Part shown: positions 37,300 to 49,984 of the stretch, piece by piece
Layout: each line of letters opens with the position of its first letter
Position numbering within the stretch: position 1 is the first letter of the stretch
NCBI GenBank assembly: GCA_902729315.2
Contig: LR746264.1
Coordinates: 2,713,378 to 2,777,377 of the forward strand
Source of the DNA: Spirodela intermedia
Taxonomy: Eukaryota > Streptophyta > Magnoliopsida > Alismatales > Araceae
Reading direction: 5' to 3'
DNA length: 64,000 bases
Made by a program: the position numbers and the translations under genes
Notes under the pieces: model-generated
Told to the model about the DNA's origin: nothing
The model's database searches: none
What the model saw: only the letters and a program-made list of their open reading frames with translations

Positions 37300-39394
37300 T
37301 AAAGCTGGCATTCTGACGAAGACCACGTGATCTCTACCGTTGATTTTCTATAAAATCTGTCGCGTTCGGAATTTCTCTCAGAGAAGTGAAACCCATTATG
37401 CGATTTATTTGACCTAATTATTTCTTCAACAGAGGCTTCTGGATGAACAAGGGCTCCTGCTCTCCCCAATTTTTCAAAATACATGTAGAATATAACAGAT
37501 GATGGTGACCGAAGAGGACGGTGATGGCATCCAAAAATGAAAAATATGTTCAAGTCAAGAGATTGTTTAGGGAGCTGAGCTTACACGATGTGTTGTAGCC
37601 ACTCAATAAGTTGACTTTCTTGACTACAAAAGTCCTAAGTTTACTCTTACCCAAAGTGGTCGATCTTTTGAATGAGTTTAAGACCAGGAAATAATGATTT
37701 TTTGAGTTAGGGATGACAAAAAACTGAAGATAATATGGCAAGTGTAAATCATCCAAAGTCATAGTTACATTTTTGAGCTAGCATTAATATCTTCATAGTT
37801 GTGTAAATGATCATGTTCTAAATTTCTAATAAAGAAAATACTTACAATTGAATTTATTATTTTAATCATAGGTTCTAACAAATTACAATCCTTGGTTAAC
37901 ATTCTCTTGTGAATTCATCATCCACACATGAGTTCCCACCTTACTTATAGATGATCTACATTTTGATGAATTGAATGTTTTAATTTTTCAATGTGATAAG
38001 AGGAGTAAATAAAGTTCAAATTTTTTATAAATTTCTCTAATGTGTTAAAGACAAAAAAAATATCATTTTATTGATTAAATTTACTCTAAAAAGAATCCTA
38101 TTTGATCATTTTTCTGAATTACATACACTAAAATAGCCAAATTAACTTCTATATATTTTCTAGATATTTTGTAAGATTCCAAGCATTTGAGTTTAATGAT
38201 TTTGAACCTCTAAATAATATTATTTCATATGGCAATCGTCAACAAAATCAGATGAGAATTTTATAATAGTTCTATCTTCTTGAACTACATATACACTCTC
38301 CAAGACTCTTTCTTGGGTTAAATTAATTCCTTTGTGTTGCCCATTGAGTTCCAAGTTTATCAACCTACTAAATTTTTTATCTCCATCCAACTCAAGAGTT
38401 TCTCAAATACTCTTCTAAATTTAAAAGGCTCTAGGTGGCCAAAGCCATAGAATATCTCCTACCTCTTTCTTATAGATTTCATAGCTCTAGATAGCCAGCT
38501 AAAGAAGTTCCTTATTTCACTCTAATTATGTTTTAAGTTCTAAGAAAAACTTATTTCCCAAATTTAAGGAGGAAAGAGGTTGACCAATGATAATCATCTA
38601 TATACCAATAGTGTTCAATCAACCAGCATTGGAATAAACTAGACGATACATCATAGCCTGACGCATGCTTGATCACAGTCGTTGTGATGTGGAGGATCAA
38701 CTTCTTTCTTCTTTTTACATTCTTTTCTTCATGTTCCTCTATCTCTTACCTATTTTTTCTTCCTCTCTTTTAGTTTTCATTCCTTATGGTCAGAGGTGAG
38801 CTGTGTGTATGAAATGAATCATTCTATTCATGTAATACTCTTCTTCTACAATCTAATTGAAATTATAATGACAAATAAAAATTGCATAAAATTATATTAA
38901 GTTAATAAATGAGACATGAAATTTAGGTCTAGTCTGGTTCTAGAAGCAAGTGTTTTAGGGATTAGTTGCAGCTAAGGGAAGACAAGAATGGTCCATGTAA
39001 CAAACCAGATCAAGACAAAAAATAAAATAGGAAAAACTGGTGGAGAACACAATGTGTGTTGACTCTTAGGTCTAGGATCACTAAAATCAAGAAAGGGGTT
39101 GATTTCGTCTATATAATTTTTATAGTCACGATTCTTTACACTCTTCTCTTAACCTTGTTTTTAATTTGGATAAATAACATTAGGATTTTTATAATTAACC
39201 ATCATCTACTTTATCAAGAATAACCATCATCTAGAGCTCAACACCCACTGAAATCAAATAATAAAATATTTCAATTTGGTGTTTTCCAAAAAGATCTCTC
39301 AATAATATGTTGTCAAAATTCAAAGAAGCTGCCAATTGATTAAACTTGAATTATTAATCCTCTCTAAATCTCAAAGCTTGTTGATTATTGAAGA
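37300..39394. other. AT-rich intergenic DNA
   Basis: No open frame with a recognisable domain, no terminal repeats and no RNA gene were seen. The right end meets the left boundary of tandem unit 1. Confidence 0.6.
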
Positions 39395-39645
39395 CTTTAC
39401 ATTGGTTGATGGTTCGAGAAGTTTGCTTTCTCAATCAAAATCTAGCTTCCAACTTCTTGTCTTCATGGATGACTTTACATCTTCTGGTATTCCAATGAAA
39501 ATCTTTCGCTAAAGGCTGAAAAATATTAACAAGGAGGCAAAGTGAATAGGCAAGCAGAAGAAACGTCCAATGGATAAGAATGCCCTGAATTATATGTAAA
39601 TATTTGAACAAGACTTTCACTATTTTCTGCCTTCTTGATGTCTCA

Positions 39646-40668
39646 TTTCAACAATTTTGTTAGAGGCTAAAATGAGAATATCTTATAAAATATATTCTCT
39701 AAATGTTTAGGCAATATCCTTTAAGCTTTCAAGAATAGAGGATATGTCATTGGGTATGGACGATCACATGCCCATGCACAATTTGTTAGAGCTATTAAGT
39801 AACGAATCTTCCACTAGTTAGTGAACCATATTGAATCAAACTTTGTAAACATTATCAATGATAATATTTATAATGTGATCTAGAAATCATCAAGAGATGA
39901 TTTAATGTAGGCTAATTAAACTTTTAATTCCTATCTTCAGCAAAACTAAGATTCAAACAAGCAATAATTCACAAACTAAAGATACTACTAAAATAGAGCT
40001 AATAATCTATGCATTATTTCTGCATGAATGTTCATTAAAAATGGCATCTTACTTATAGAGCTAGTGTTTTGTCATACCACAATGCTTCATTTAGATGTGA
40101 GCAGCAATTTAGTAGAATTAAGTTCAAAGTAAGTGTATCTTTTGTTAGTTCTCCCAAAGGATTTCATATTAGGGTTATATTTTAGTCTCATATCACAAAT
40201 ACTAAGATTACAATTATACCATTTTCATGTTAATTGTGTTTATATAATATTTATTTGGTATTTATATCCTTCTTCATTGGCAGGTGTAACGGATTTGGCT
40301 TGGCATAGGTGAAACCCGATTAATCGGATCCGACCCACTTGGTCTGGTTCAGGATAAGTCTGTTTCGATTTTTTCATTAAAAATATATTTCAATTCACGT
40401 TTCCCTTTCTCTCTCCTCTATGGCCGCCGGCCGCGCGTCCTCCGGCGACCAGAATGGTGCTTTGACTTTTGGTATCTGAATATTTGACAGTTGTAAGGTA
40501 CAACTAAAGCAAAATATGATCGATTGAAGAATTAAAACGAATATATAATATTTTATTTAATCAGAAATTAAGGTCGTCGAAGGTGTTCTGACATGTCTCA
40601 CTTTCCTGGATGCTTCCACAACAGATCATAAGCGGATCTGGCTTTTCTCCAGAATCTTATCCCACACG
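39646..40668. other. GNAT upstream region, lost from unit 2
   Basis: About 1 kb of mostly AT-rich DNA without a gene. It includes the GNAT promoter region and leader. This stretch and the first ~100 codons of the gene are absent from unit 2, whose junction joins 60615 directly to mid-gene sequence. Confidence 0.6.
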
Positions 40669-41283
40669 ATGGAAGAAGAATCGGGCGTCTCGCCGCCCAC
40701 ACCCACACCGCCGGCGGAGAAGAAGGAGACGAATACGGCGGCGGCGGCGGGGGAGACGCCGGCTATCTCCCTGCGGTCGTTCGAGCTTGCGGACGTGGAT
40801 GACTACATGGTGTGGGCCTCCGACGAGCGGGTGGCCCGCTTCTGCAGTTGGAGCGCCTACACCAGCAAGGAGGAGCTGCTCAAGTACATGAGAGAGACGG
40901 TGCTCCCCCACCCCTGGTTCAGGGCCATCTGCCTCGACGGCCGTCCCGTCGGCGCCGTCTCCGTCGCGCTCAACGCCCCCGGCAGCGGGGACCGGTGTCG
41001 GGGCGAGATCGGGTACGTGCTGGCGGCGGCGCACTGGGGGCGCGGCATCGCGGCGGAGGCCGTAAGGGCAGCGGCGGCGGCGGTGTTCCGCGAGGTACCG
41101 GAGCTGGAGAGGCTGGAGGCCCTGGTGGACGTCGAGAACAGGGCCTCACAGAGGGTCCTGGAGAAGGTCGGCTTCCTCCGCGAGGGTGTGCTGAGGAAGT
41201 ACTTCTCGCTCAAGGGGACGACCAGAGACGTGGTCGTCTACAGCCACCTCTCCACCGATCACCCCCTCCTATCTGCAAAGTAA
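40669..41283 (+). CDS. GNAT-family N-acetyltransferase (RimJ/RimL-like)
   Basis: A single-exon, GC-rich gene of 204 residues. After a low-complexity head (1-32) the fold runs from ISLRSFELADVDDYMVWASD to the C-terminus. The acetyl-CoA pyrophosphate loop is at about 115-131 (GYVLAAAHWGRGIAAEA; the Q/RxxGxG/A signature is HWGRGIA). NRASQRVLEKVGFLREGVLR (157-176) is the typical RimJ/RimL-type segment. The family transfers acetyl groups from acetyl-CoA to protein N-termini or small amines; the substrate is not predictable. No targeting peptide is obvious, so it is probably cytosolic. The ATG is the first in frame of this GC-rich block. Its duplicate at 60615 is truncated, so this is the only complete copy here. 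Confidence 0.9.
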   Translation: MEEESGVSPPTPTPPAEKKETNTAAAAGETPAISLRSFELADVDDYMVWASDERVARFCSWSAYTSKEELLKYMRETVLPHPWFRAICLDGRPVGAVSVALNAPGSGDRCRGEIGYVLAAAHWGRGIAAEAVRAAAAAVFREVPELERLEALVDVENRASQRVLEKVGFLREGVLRKYFSLKGTTRDVVVYSHLSTDHPLLSAK

Positions 41284-43537
41284 GCTGGTTGGTCGTTTCA
41301 GATCTCATCCATCTCAACTTGTGTGATAATCAGAGTCTTTCTTTGTAGCAGTAATCGGAGTGAGTCTTTGTAGCGATGGAATTCATCATCTGAGTACTCA
41401 GGAAATGGTTGTAAATTGACTTAAATCTGAAGAGAATGTGACTGAGTTTCTGGCTTGTTACCATCAACTTTTCTTTTTCTATGTAAGGCAATAAATATTC
41501 AGGGATAAAAGTCAATTAGTGGGTCATAGAAGACCCACTAACTTTCCAATAACTACAGGTAAAGTGAATCCCTTCCTTCAAACTATAAGCCCAAAACAAT
41601 TTTTTCTTTACTAAAATTTTTTTCAATGGCATGTAGACTCAACTCTTCCTTCATAGATCATCTATTTTGCCTGGGCCCCAATTTGGGACTGATAACCCCA
41701 TGTGTCATATGGGGACAGTTTTCTTCTTTTTTTCTGCATATAATTATCCATCAGACAATTGAAAATTATGCATCAGACACCTCGGGATAGTTGTGACTTG
41801 ATTTACTACTCACAAGCTTCATTGTGTGTGTATTCATTTAAAATAAGGTCATATATATACCTACATTTTTTATTTTTTTTATTTGCTTTCCAAAATATTT
41901 TCAGTCGTTAACTTTCTTAATTTAGGCTTCATATACGTAGTCATTAGATATTTTCACTCAATTATTTTATTATTTTAATAATTTTCTTATTGGTGAAAAT
42001 ATAATGTTGATGTAATTTTTAGCTGAAGATAATATTTACATTTAAAAATAATAAATAAATTCATATTGAAGAACGTTTTGCTTCTTTAACCAATTATCTG
42101 ATATAGTTAATCGAATTTGATTTAAAATTAGGTTAGTCACTCATTTCATCACCTAATGCCCATTAGGTCTGGTGTTCTTATCTTAGTACAACCAATTGAA
42201 AGCCTAGATTTATGGAGTCCTAATGAGAAGGTGTCAACTAAAGGCTGGTCCGTGCATCTTAAGAGGGCCACATGATAGCCAATCAGCCCAAATTCAGCAC
42301 CACTTATCTTCCCTAGCAATCATGCTAATTTTACATACTTTGGAGAATATGTTTCTATTTTGGTGCAAAAAACCAGAAATCATCCTATGAACAACATATT
42401 AATCTAATTAGTTCATACTGCAAGTAAAAGCTGCTATGATTTGACTCACTTTTCAATAGAATTTTTTCAGTTTATCGAGATAGTGGAATTCATTATAATT
42501 GAAATGTTGGATAATAGATGCCCATACACAAGTTGATTAAGCAAAGGGTAATTCAGAGCAATTAAAAAGAATTGTATCATTGTTTTTTTCTTTTTTTCAT
42601 ATACTTGTTGATCATCCCATTCAAAAGAGTCTAGCTTCTTTGGCAGATCACTTTCATCTAAAATTTCAGTCCTCACTTGCCAGTTTCTTCTTTTGATACA
42701 ATCGTTTTTGTTGTTAGAAGCAAGTTGACCTCAAACCCATTTTTTCTTTATACTTCCATCTAAAGTTAAGGAAAACATTCTAATGAATGCCTCTTATCTG
42801 TTTCTCAATTGTCAGATGATCGTCAATTAAGCTTTAAATTCTTAAAAGTTTTGTAGTGAAGGATCTTCAAACAGGGAAGTTTGGTAGAGGTGCTTGTAGA
42901 GTGGGGGACTTTATACATTAAAAGATGAATTGATCTATGCCCTCACCTTCTCTAGGTCTTCAAAAGTTTCTGCCACCACTTGGCAAAAACTAAACTATGC
43001 AAATAGGGTTAAAAGTAGTGGATAGCATGGTTCTTGTAGGTCGTGGTCAACAAGAACTTATAATCAGGGACAGACAAATTCGAAACAGGCTATTGCTATC
43101 AATACTATATTAAACCAAGAGCAAATGAACTCAAGGGGTACCTTTGAGAGTGACACATTGTATTGTGTTTATGTAGCAATTGGATAAAAATGCTTGATTG
43201 TGGCACAATTGGTGCAAATTCTATTTAAAGCCAATGCTTTGGAATGTTTCATTCTTGTAGCAGCTACTGCTTCGGATCTTGCTCCTTTTCAATTTCTGGC
43301 CCCCTTTTCTTGATTTGCCATGGGGGAATATTTTTCGTGTTAATGGAATGCATGTATTAATATAAATAAAAAATTATCCATACTAATGGTTTAAAAATAT
43401 ATATTTAATAAAGTTGATTAAATTCACAAAAATTTGATGTCTCAAATCTATTTTGTCCAAAACCTGTCTATTCCTATGATTAAAATAAGTAAAAATATTA
43501 ATAAAGTTGACTAAGTTGGTAAAAAATTTCATCGTAC
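41284..43537. other. 3' flank of GNAT shared with unit 2
   Basis: Non-coding AT-rich DNA matching 60914-62270 with indels. Identity is clear in tracts such as GTACAACCAATTGAAAGCCT (at about 42186 and 61535). No gene is seen. Confidence 0.7.
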
Positions 43538-43539
43538 CT

Positions 43540-44164
43540 ATTTCATTGATTTCTAAATTTAGTTCACAAAAAGATCTAGAGATCACCCACATTGTATATA
43601 CATCTAAAGAGAGCCATTGAGAACTTAGACATCATATGATAATCTTCCTAAACATAGAATTCTAATGATCACCACCACAAAATTAAAACTCTATCTTTCA
43701 TATTTAAATCTTAGTTTTACTTAAATTAGTAATATTTTATATGATTTCAAGTTTTGAAACTATTGTTCATTAAATCGTGATTATTTTGACTTATGCATAT
43801 CTTAATTTAATCATTTAAATTGTTTATAATCACTTACAAAAGAATCATCAAGTATAACTATATCTGTCCATTGTTAGGGTGCTAACAACATCGACATCTG
43901 CACCTAAATTTTTATTTTTTATATTTTTTAAATATATTTAATCTTTATTAATTTTTTAAAAATGATAAATTCTTTGAGAAAAATTCTCAACTATTACTAG
44001 ATATTACTCTACATCCTTGTGATCAATTGGAAATTTTTTTACTATTTTTGAAACCTTTTGTTGAATTATAATTAATTAATTTTTTATAAAAAAAATCTAA
44101 AAATAAATATTTTCTAATTTTATAATCTTAAATTTACATGATTTCTTATATAATGATTAGGTCA
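43540..44164 (-). mobile_element. Truncated, inverted LTR of the solo-LTR family
   Basis: Read on the minus strand from 44164 (TGACCTAATCATT...), it follows the first ~620 bases of the LTRs at 51397 and 53161. Shared parts include the GTGCAGATGTC and GGCTCTCTTT tracts. It breaks off at about 43540, exactly where unit 1 stops matching unit 2. It is thus the left part of an insertion specific to unit 1. Confidence 0.75.
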
Positions 44165-46054
44165 TATCGCGTCTCTCTCACTCACTTGTAAAATAATAGA
44201 CATACTTTTGTATTAGTTTACCCTTACTTAGACTATGTTTAGTCCTAAAGAATCTTTTTACTAGATTTTCACTATTTTCTTGCAAAAATGCAACAAACTT
44301 CATAGACTCATCTCTCCCAAATAATATTATTCAATCTCTATAGATATCTCAGCCTTCATAAGTAGGACTTGATTGCCAACATTACGTGCCTAAATTAATA
44401 TAGTTCTCTTCAAAGAACAAAACCTTCTACTAGTAAATTCTAACTCTCACCACTTTGTGTCTTAGCTTTACCATCTCTCCACCCGCTACTTAGGTTATCT
44501 TAGGGCTTGATAGAGAGATAACCTTTAACTTAGTTGAATGATTCTTAGATTGATGTAAATAATTAAATAACATAAATCATTAATTTTCTCTTTGATATGC
44601 ACGCATACTTTGTTGTAGAAGATTGAGTAGGATCTTTTTCTCGAGCTTGAGTGAATTAAGTAGATAATTGTTTTTCATTCAACATTAACCTTAGTCAATC
44701 TTTAACTTGTTCTTTTTATATTTCACTATATCTCTCTATCATTTTAGCATCTAAATATGGTCATATTAATTTGAATTTTTTTTGTTGTTTTGCGAACATT
44801 TTGGTGACATTTAGCTACTTTACATTACTGATTTTTGTCCACAATATCTTGTTTGGGGATTCTTAACCAATCGAAAAATATTTTCTCTTTCAAAGTCATA
44901 CTTATAAGAGATGACTTATTTTTAGTCATCTTTTACTAATGAGTTACAAACTAAAATATGTGCTTCTAACCTTTGGTCATACTTCAACTCATATCTTTTT
45001 GCCAGCAAATATGTTGTCCTTGATAAGGTGGTTAGACATTCTAAACTAATCAACATAGATCTTTGTCTTTAAAGTTGAGTTAGGATATTCTCATTAAGCT
45101 TGTTGTTTTGTCCATGAACTATATTGACATGTTACTATCCAAGGTACATGAGACTAACTTTGAGGTCTTATTTGCTTAGAAACTTATTAGTTTTTCATAG
45201 ATGATTTTTGAAGCTTCTTTTTAGAGATTTAGTTCTGAGACAAAGTTGAAGTTGATTCTTTTTATTATTATTATTTTCTCCATGTAAGACTCTGACATGT
45301 CATCATGTAAGTTATGTGATAAAGACTTCTCTACTTCCGTATTTACTTTGTGCAAATAGTTCAACTTTGTTATCATATAGGACTTGAGATTGAATCTTAC
45401 TTTAGTCGCTAATCATGTGATTTTGTTCTAAACATTTGATTAGTTTTCCACATTATCACTACAATAATCTTGATTTCAAATATTACCCATACTTTTTTTT
45501 TGTATGATATTTGAATATTTCAGATGTCATTTTTTTGTCTTTTGTATAACTTACTTCTTTAGTTCAAATTTCATGTTTGTCATTATGCATCTTTGATTTT
45601 TTAGACATCCTTCATGCTAATATTTGTCTTCACATTACTTGTGTTGTATTTGAATCTTGTGAATAATTTTATTTTTAAAAATATACATGAGATTTTATCA
45701 CATGTGTTGACAAAGGTTATTCTACACTTATATTTGAAGAATATTGTGCTGTAATATTTCGACATAGAAAGATATCTTAAGGATATGACTCCTTAGGTTT
45801 GTTGTTAGCTATATGATCATATACAACATTATCAATATATATTAATTTGAATGTTTATCAATGATATTTAAATTGTCATGTAAACAATTGCAATATATGT
45901 TGATGATTCAATAAACTATTAAATAACTTATTTAAGAATAATTCATTTTACTATATATGGTAAAATAAATGGAATCCACAAGAGAGTAAGAGAGGGAGAG
46001 AGAGATAAGAATATAGACAAATAACTTTAAGTTTTGAAATCATGTTAGACGTGT
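44165..46054. other. Unit-1-specific AT-rich DNA of unknown origin
   Basis: About 1.9 kb lies between the inverted LTR and the point where homology with unit 2 resumes (about 46055). No coding domain is recognisable. It may be the decayed inside of the element that owned the LTR at 43540-44164. Confidence 0.45.
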
Positions 46055-46619
46055 GCATTTAAAACGCAAGTACTTAAGTCTTTCACCATCAAGACACTTG
46101 TTGTGGCACTATTAGTGATCATTGCATTTAAGTTTCAAATCCATTCACTTTGGACAAATATTTGAGAGAGAGTGAGAGAGAGAGAGAAGATGGTGGTAGT
46201 GATGGTGTCATCAATGAGTGGAGGCTTCTTGAGGACATCCTTAATGGCATCAATTGTCAATTGGATGCCACTTGCCACTAGATGAGAGAAAGATTGTAGA
46301 GACTAGTTACTATTACCTTGGTTACCAAAAGGATGTCACTTGCCACTACGAGATCTACTTAGCCATCATCAACACCACCCTCAACCTCATCCCTCACAGC
46401 AACAGCAACATCTAATAGAGGAGCTTTGTCACCAAGGTCTCCTCCTCTACCACAATGTATGCCTCCACAACTATTGTCCTTCTCACCCTCTCTTACCACA
46501 AAGAGGTTTGATACTAGCAACACTCTATCATTCCCTCCTCTATATTTGACAAAAAAACCCTAGCCATCCACCAAGGATTGGTTGGTTTAGATAGAACAAA
46601 ATCTTAGTTGTTGACATTG

Positions 46620-47221
46620 TGATAAACCCCTCTAAAATAAAATAATTTAAGGGAAGGAAAATATGACAGAAGAGAGAGAGAGAGAACTAAGAGGATGATA
46701 ATGATAAAGGGGGGTCAAAGGAATAGTTGAGGTAGAGTGTGTGAGAGAGAGAATAGAGAGATTTATCAAATGAATATAGAAATATAACTTGTAGGCTATA
46801 GTACTAAGTAATGACTTGATGATAGAGACTCACTATTTCTCTCCTTAGTCACAATTGGGAGAGAAAAATAATTACTATGACAAGGGATTAGAGGACACAA
46901 CTAGAAGTTTGAGGATAAATAGTGACCCTCAAAGAATAATAATAATGAGAGAGAAAATAAAATGATCCTATAAGAATTGTGGAGTTAAACATGCTTGGGC
47001 AGAAGTAAGGTAGGATGGACAACCTTTTGGAAAGTTCCTTCAAGAGCCAATACTATGATTCATCTTAAAAAGTGGCTAGGCCTAGGCATCTATCTTCCAC
47101 AGCCCAAAAGGTAAAAATGCACTTGAAGATAGAGCAATACCATGGTGGGTGACTGCTTGGGAAGGGGCTAGGCCCAAGCACCCCTAAGGAGACCAGAAAA
47201 AAACAAGAAAAAGGAAATGAT

Positions 47222-47277
<56 letters not shown>

Positions 47278-47550
47278 ACTCTAGCTTTCAAGGAAGTGAA
47301 TGGAAGGAAAGATGGCTAGGTGGAAATGTTTTAAGTGGTCCCTTACTCTATGGCCTTTTTTTATTACCTCTTCTTTCATTCTCCTTTAAATAGTGAAAGA
47401 GATATAGTCATTATACTCCCCGAATACTCCCAATCTCCACATTCATCAAGATAGGTGCTTACATGGGTGAGAGGTGATTGTGGTAGAAGACAAGGTTAAT
47501 AGTTGGACCACTTCTTGCATGAGATTTGGAGGACTAATAGATGCCCATTA
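46620..47550 (-). repeat. Gypsy 3' LTR (left side)
   Basis: Starts TGATAAACCCC after the target-site copy CATTG and ends GCCCATTA. It is longer than its partner mainly because of a GA expansion (47226-47274) and extra sequence around it. Confidence 0.75.
47226..47274. repeat. (GA)n microsatellite inside the gypsy LTR
   Basis: About 49 bases of pure GA. The partner LTR has only a short GA run at about 59489-59504, so the tract grew after insertion. Confidence 0.9.
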
Positions 47551-48217
47551 ATAATCCCACCATCGAGGACAACTTGACCCTAATTTTGAAATTAGGAAAT
47601 TGATATTGAGCTTATTCTAATAACTCTCAAGTAGCTTCAAAATCAAGAAGTTCTTTTTATTGATTAAGATTTTTTAGTTGGTGGTTGTAGCTCTTGTTTG
47701 TAAAACTATTTCTAGTTTGACCACCCAAGTTAAGTTAACATCGAGAAATGGTGGTAACAACTAACTAACATTCTTATTTCTTAGGGCTGAACGAAGTGAG
47801 ATGTGAAAAATTGTGGATACAAATAAACTTTTTAAACTCAAGCTTGTAAATAAATTAAACCAACTCGCTGAAAAATCTAACATGACCCAAAACATTTTGG
47901 AGCCAACTTCTTGTTAGGCTTTCCTACAAGTGTATGAAGGTAATAAAGACATAAATGAAGATATATGTGATCACTAAGATTGAATGAGTTTCCTACTAAT
48001 ATTTGTCATGCTAAAGTTTCATGTGGTTTTCAACAAGGTAAAGATAATATGAATGTTCATGATGAGTCTAATTTCAGTCCTAAAGTTACTCCTTAAGAGA
48101 GGTGATAAATATTTGTTGTGAACTAAAGTGAACAAGAGGCAAAAGAACAATTATATACTATTTGAAAAGGAGTCATTTGAATGCAGAGTGAAAGATAATA
48201 TTGTAGTAGTATTAAGC

Positions 48218-49200
48218 TCAAGAGAGCCAATAATTTTGAACGTTCAGTTGATCATATGCAAACCATTTTAGGTAAATCTTGACATGAGATGCTTGTGATT
48301 GATGAGGTGATTGATTTTTATTGAAATAATTAATCAGTTTGCGATGTTGTATGAGAACAACTCCAACACCATACCTCAAACTATCTACCTCAAGTTCAAA
48401 AAGGTATGTCAAATTTGATAATCCCAAAACTAGAGTGATTTTTTAGTTATTGAATACATAAGATGCCTTTATATTGGTTAAGTGGCATTGCAAGTGGACC
48501 ATAGTTGTGTAAAAATCATTATTAATAGTTGGTCAGACCTAAAAATTTACAAATTTATCTGATGGTGTGTGGTGTTGGCCAATATTGAATAGTGTTGATT
48601 TTCATTGATCGATAATTAATCATGTGCTTGAGACTATATGGCCCAAGTTATCAATTGATGAAATGTCAAACTTACTTACTTTGGAGTTAATATGGAGATT
48701 GTGCTCTTGAAGAATGAAGAAGACTCAACTATATATTATTATATCATCAAGTTATATTAATACAAAGTGATGTAAGATGTATTTGAAGATATGATTCATG
48801 AGATATTGAAAAGTTGTTAGAATGACATGACTCTAACTTCATAATACCCATAATGGGTGCAAAAAAGTTATATTTGCTTCCTTCATACAAATTTGATGAC
48901 AGTCAAATTTTAAATCTAGCTTAGAACATATAGACATTCCATTCAAGTCATTGAGAAGTTTATAGACAAGTGGTACAATAATATTTTATGGCAATGTGGT
49001 TCAATTTAATGTGCTGTAATCTATGCAAAATTGCTAGTTTTGATCCATTTTCTTAACTTACATAATTGGACATGAAAAGAGACTAAATAAAGGTTGGATA
49101 ATACCCTTTGCACATATTTTATCTAATAAGATGTTATATTTGTCTTTTCAATCTATAAGTAACAATATGGCCATACTAATATGGGTAGTGTATTTGGAAA
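48218..49200 (-). pseudogene. Gypsy pol remnant: reverse transcriptase and RNase H
   Basis: Transcript order is right to left. The reverse-transcriptase N-part is near 49150-48990. The palm motif LDDIIIYS is at 48728-48751, preceded by a stop. RNase H follows in an open 69-codon frame at 48427-48218. Several stops and frameshifts make it non-functional. Confidence 0.8.
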
Positions 49201-49812
49201 GAGATGAATGATGTGATATGATTCCCTATTGTTGTGGGAGTTTAGAAAGATATGTGAATAATTGAGGGATCTTATGTACAACATTTGTGAAAGCTTGAAA
49301 TTTTGATGATTCTCTTCACAATAAGTCTCCACAACCTTAGTGGCGGAAAGTGTTGTGGCTCAATCATAAGTCCTAGTATGGTTGTGAGTTAATCCTTTGT
49401 TGATTTATTGATATCTAGAGTTTTGTAAGATAAGGATCTCTTTAAAGTTAAACCCATGTGGTACCAAGTATAAAGCTTATAATAAGATTATGGTAATCTA
49501 ATTTAACCTTACCAAATTATTAGAGTCATTGAATCCCTAATATGCAATCATGTTTCCTAGTTAGATAGATATAAAAATAAATCATATTTTGAGCCTTTGA
49601 ATTGGAAGCTTGATCTCTAGGCAAAGTTTCTAGCCTATAATTGATGTTCTTATACATGCGACTACACCAAACTAAGGTATGGATTGAGTTGGAAGCTTGA
49701 GCTCTACAACTAAATCAAATGAGATGAAATTATGGCTAGTGTCATTGTTGATGAGAACTATGACATCACAAAAGTCAAGTAAGCCTTTAAGTTTTATAGT
49801 GTTTGAGTTGTG

Positions 49813-49952
49813 TTTGATAGTAATATTGAACTCTTGGATGACTAGGGCCCATAATCTCTCTCTTTTCTCATCTCTTCTCTCTCCTAGATAGGGGTCATGT
49901 ATTCTAGTTTGATATTTTATAGATTCTAAGGTTTTCCTCTCTTATATCAAAA
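49813..49952 (+). repeat. Copia 5' LTR
   Basis: Begins TGTTTGATAGTAATATTGAA and ends next to the primer-binding site. It pairs with 58084-58225. Confidence 0.75.
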
Positions 49953-49966
49953 TGATATCAGAGTCC
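49953..49966 (+). promoter_or_regulatory. Copia primer-binding site
   Basis: TGATATCAGAGTCC closely follows the initiator-methionine-tRNA primer site (TGGTATCAGAGC) typical of plant Copia elements, with a few decay changes. Confidence 0.8.
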
Positions 49967-49984
49967 TAGGTATCCCTCATCCTC

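Noticed and set aside
40657-41348. Open frames on both strands overlapping the GNAT gene
   Set aside because: They are shadows caused by high GC; only the frame at 40669-41283 shows GNAT motifs.
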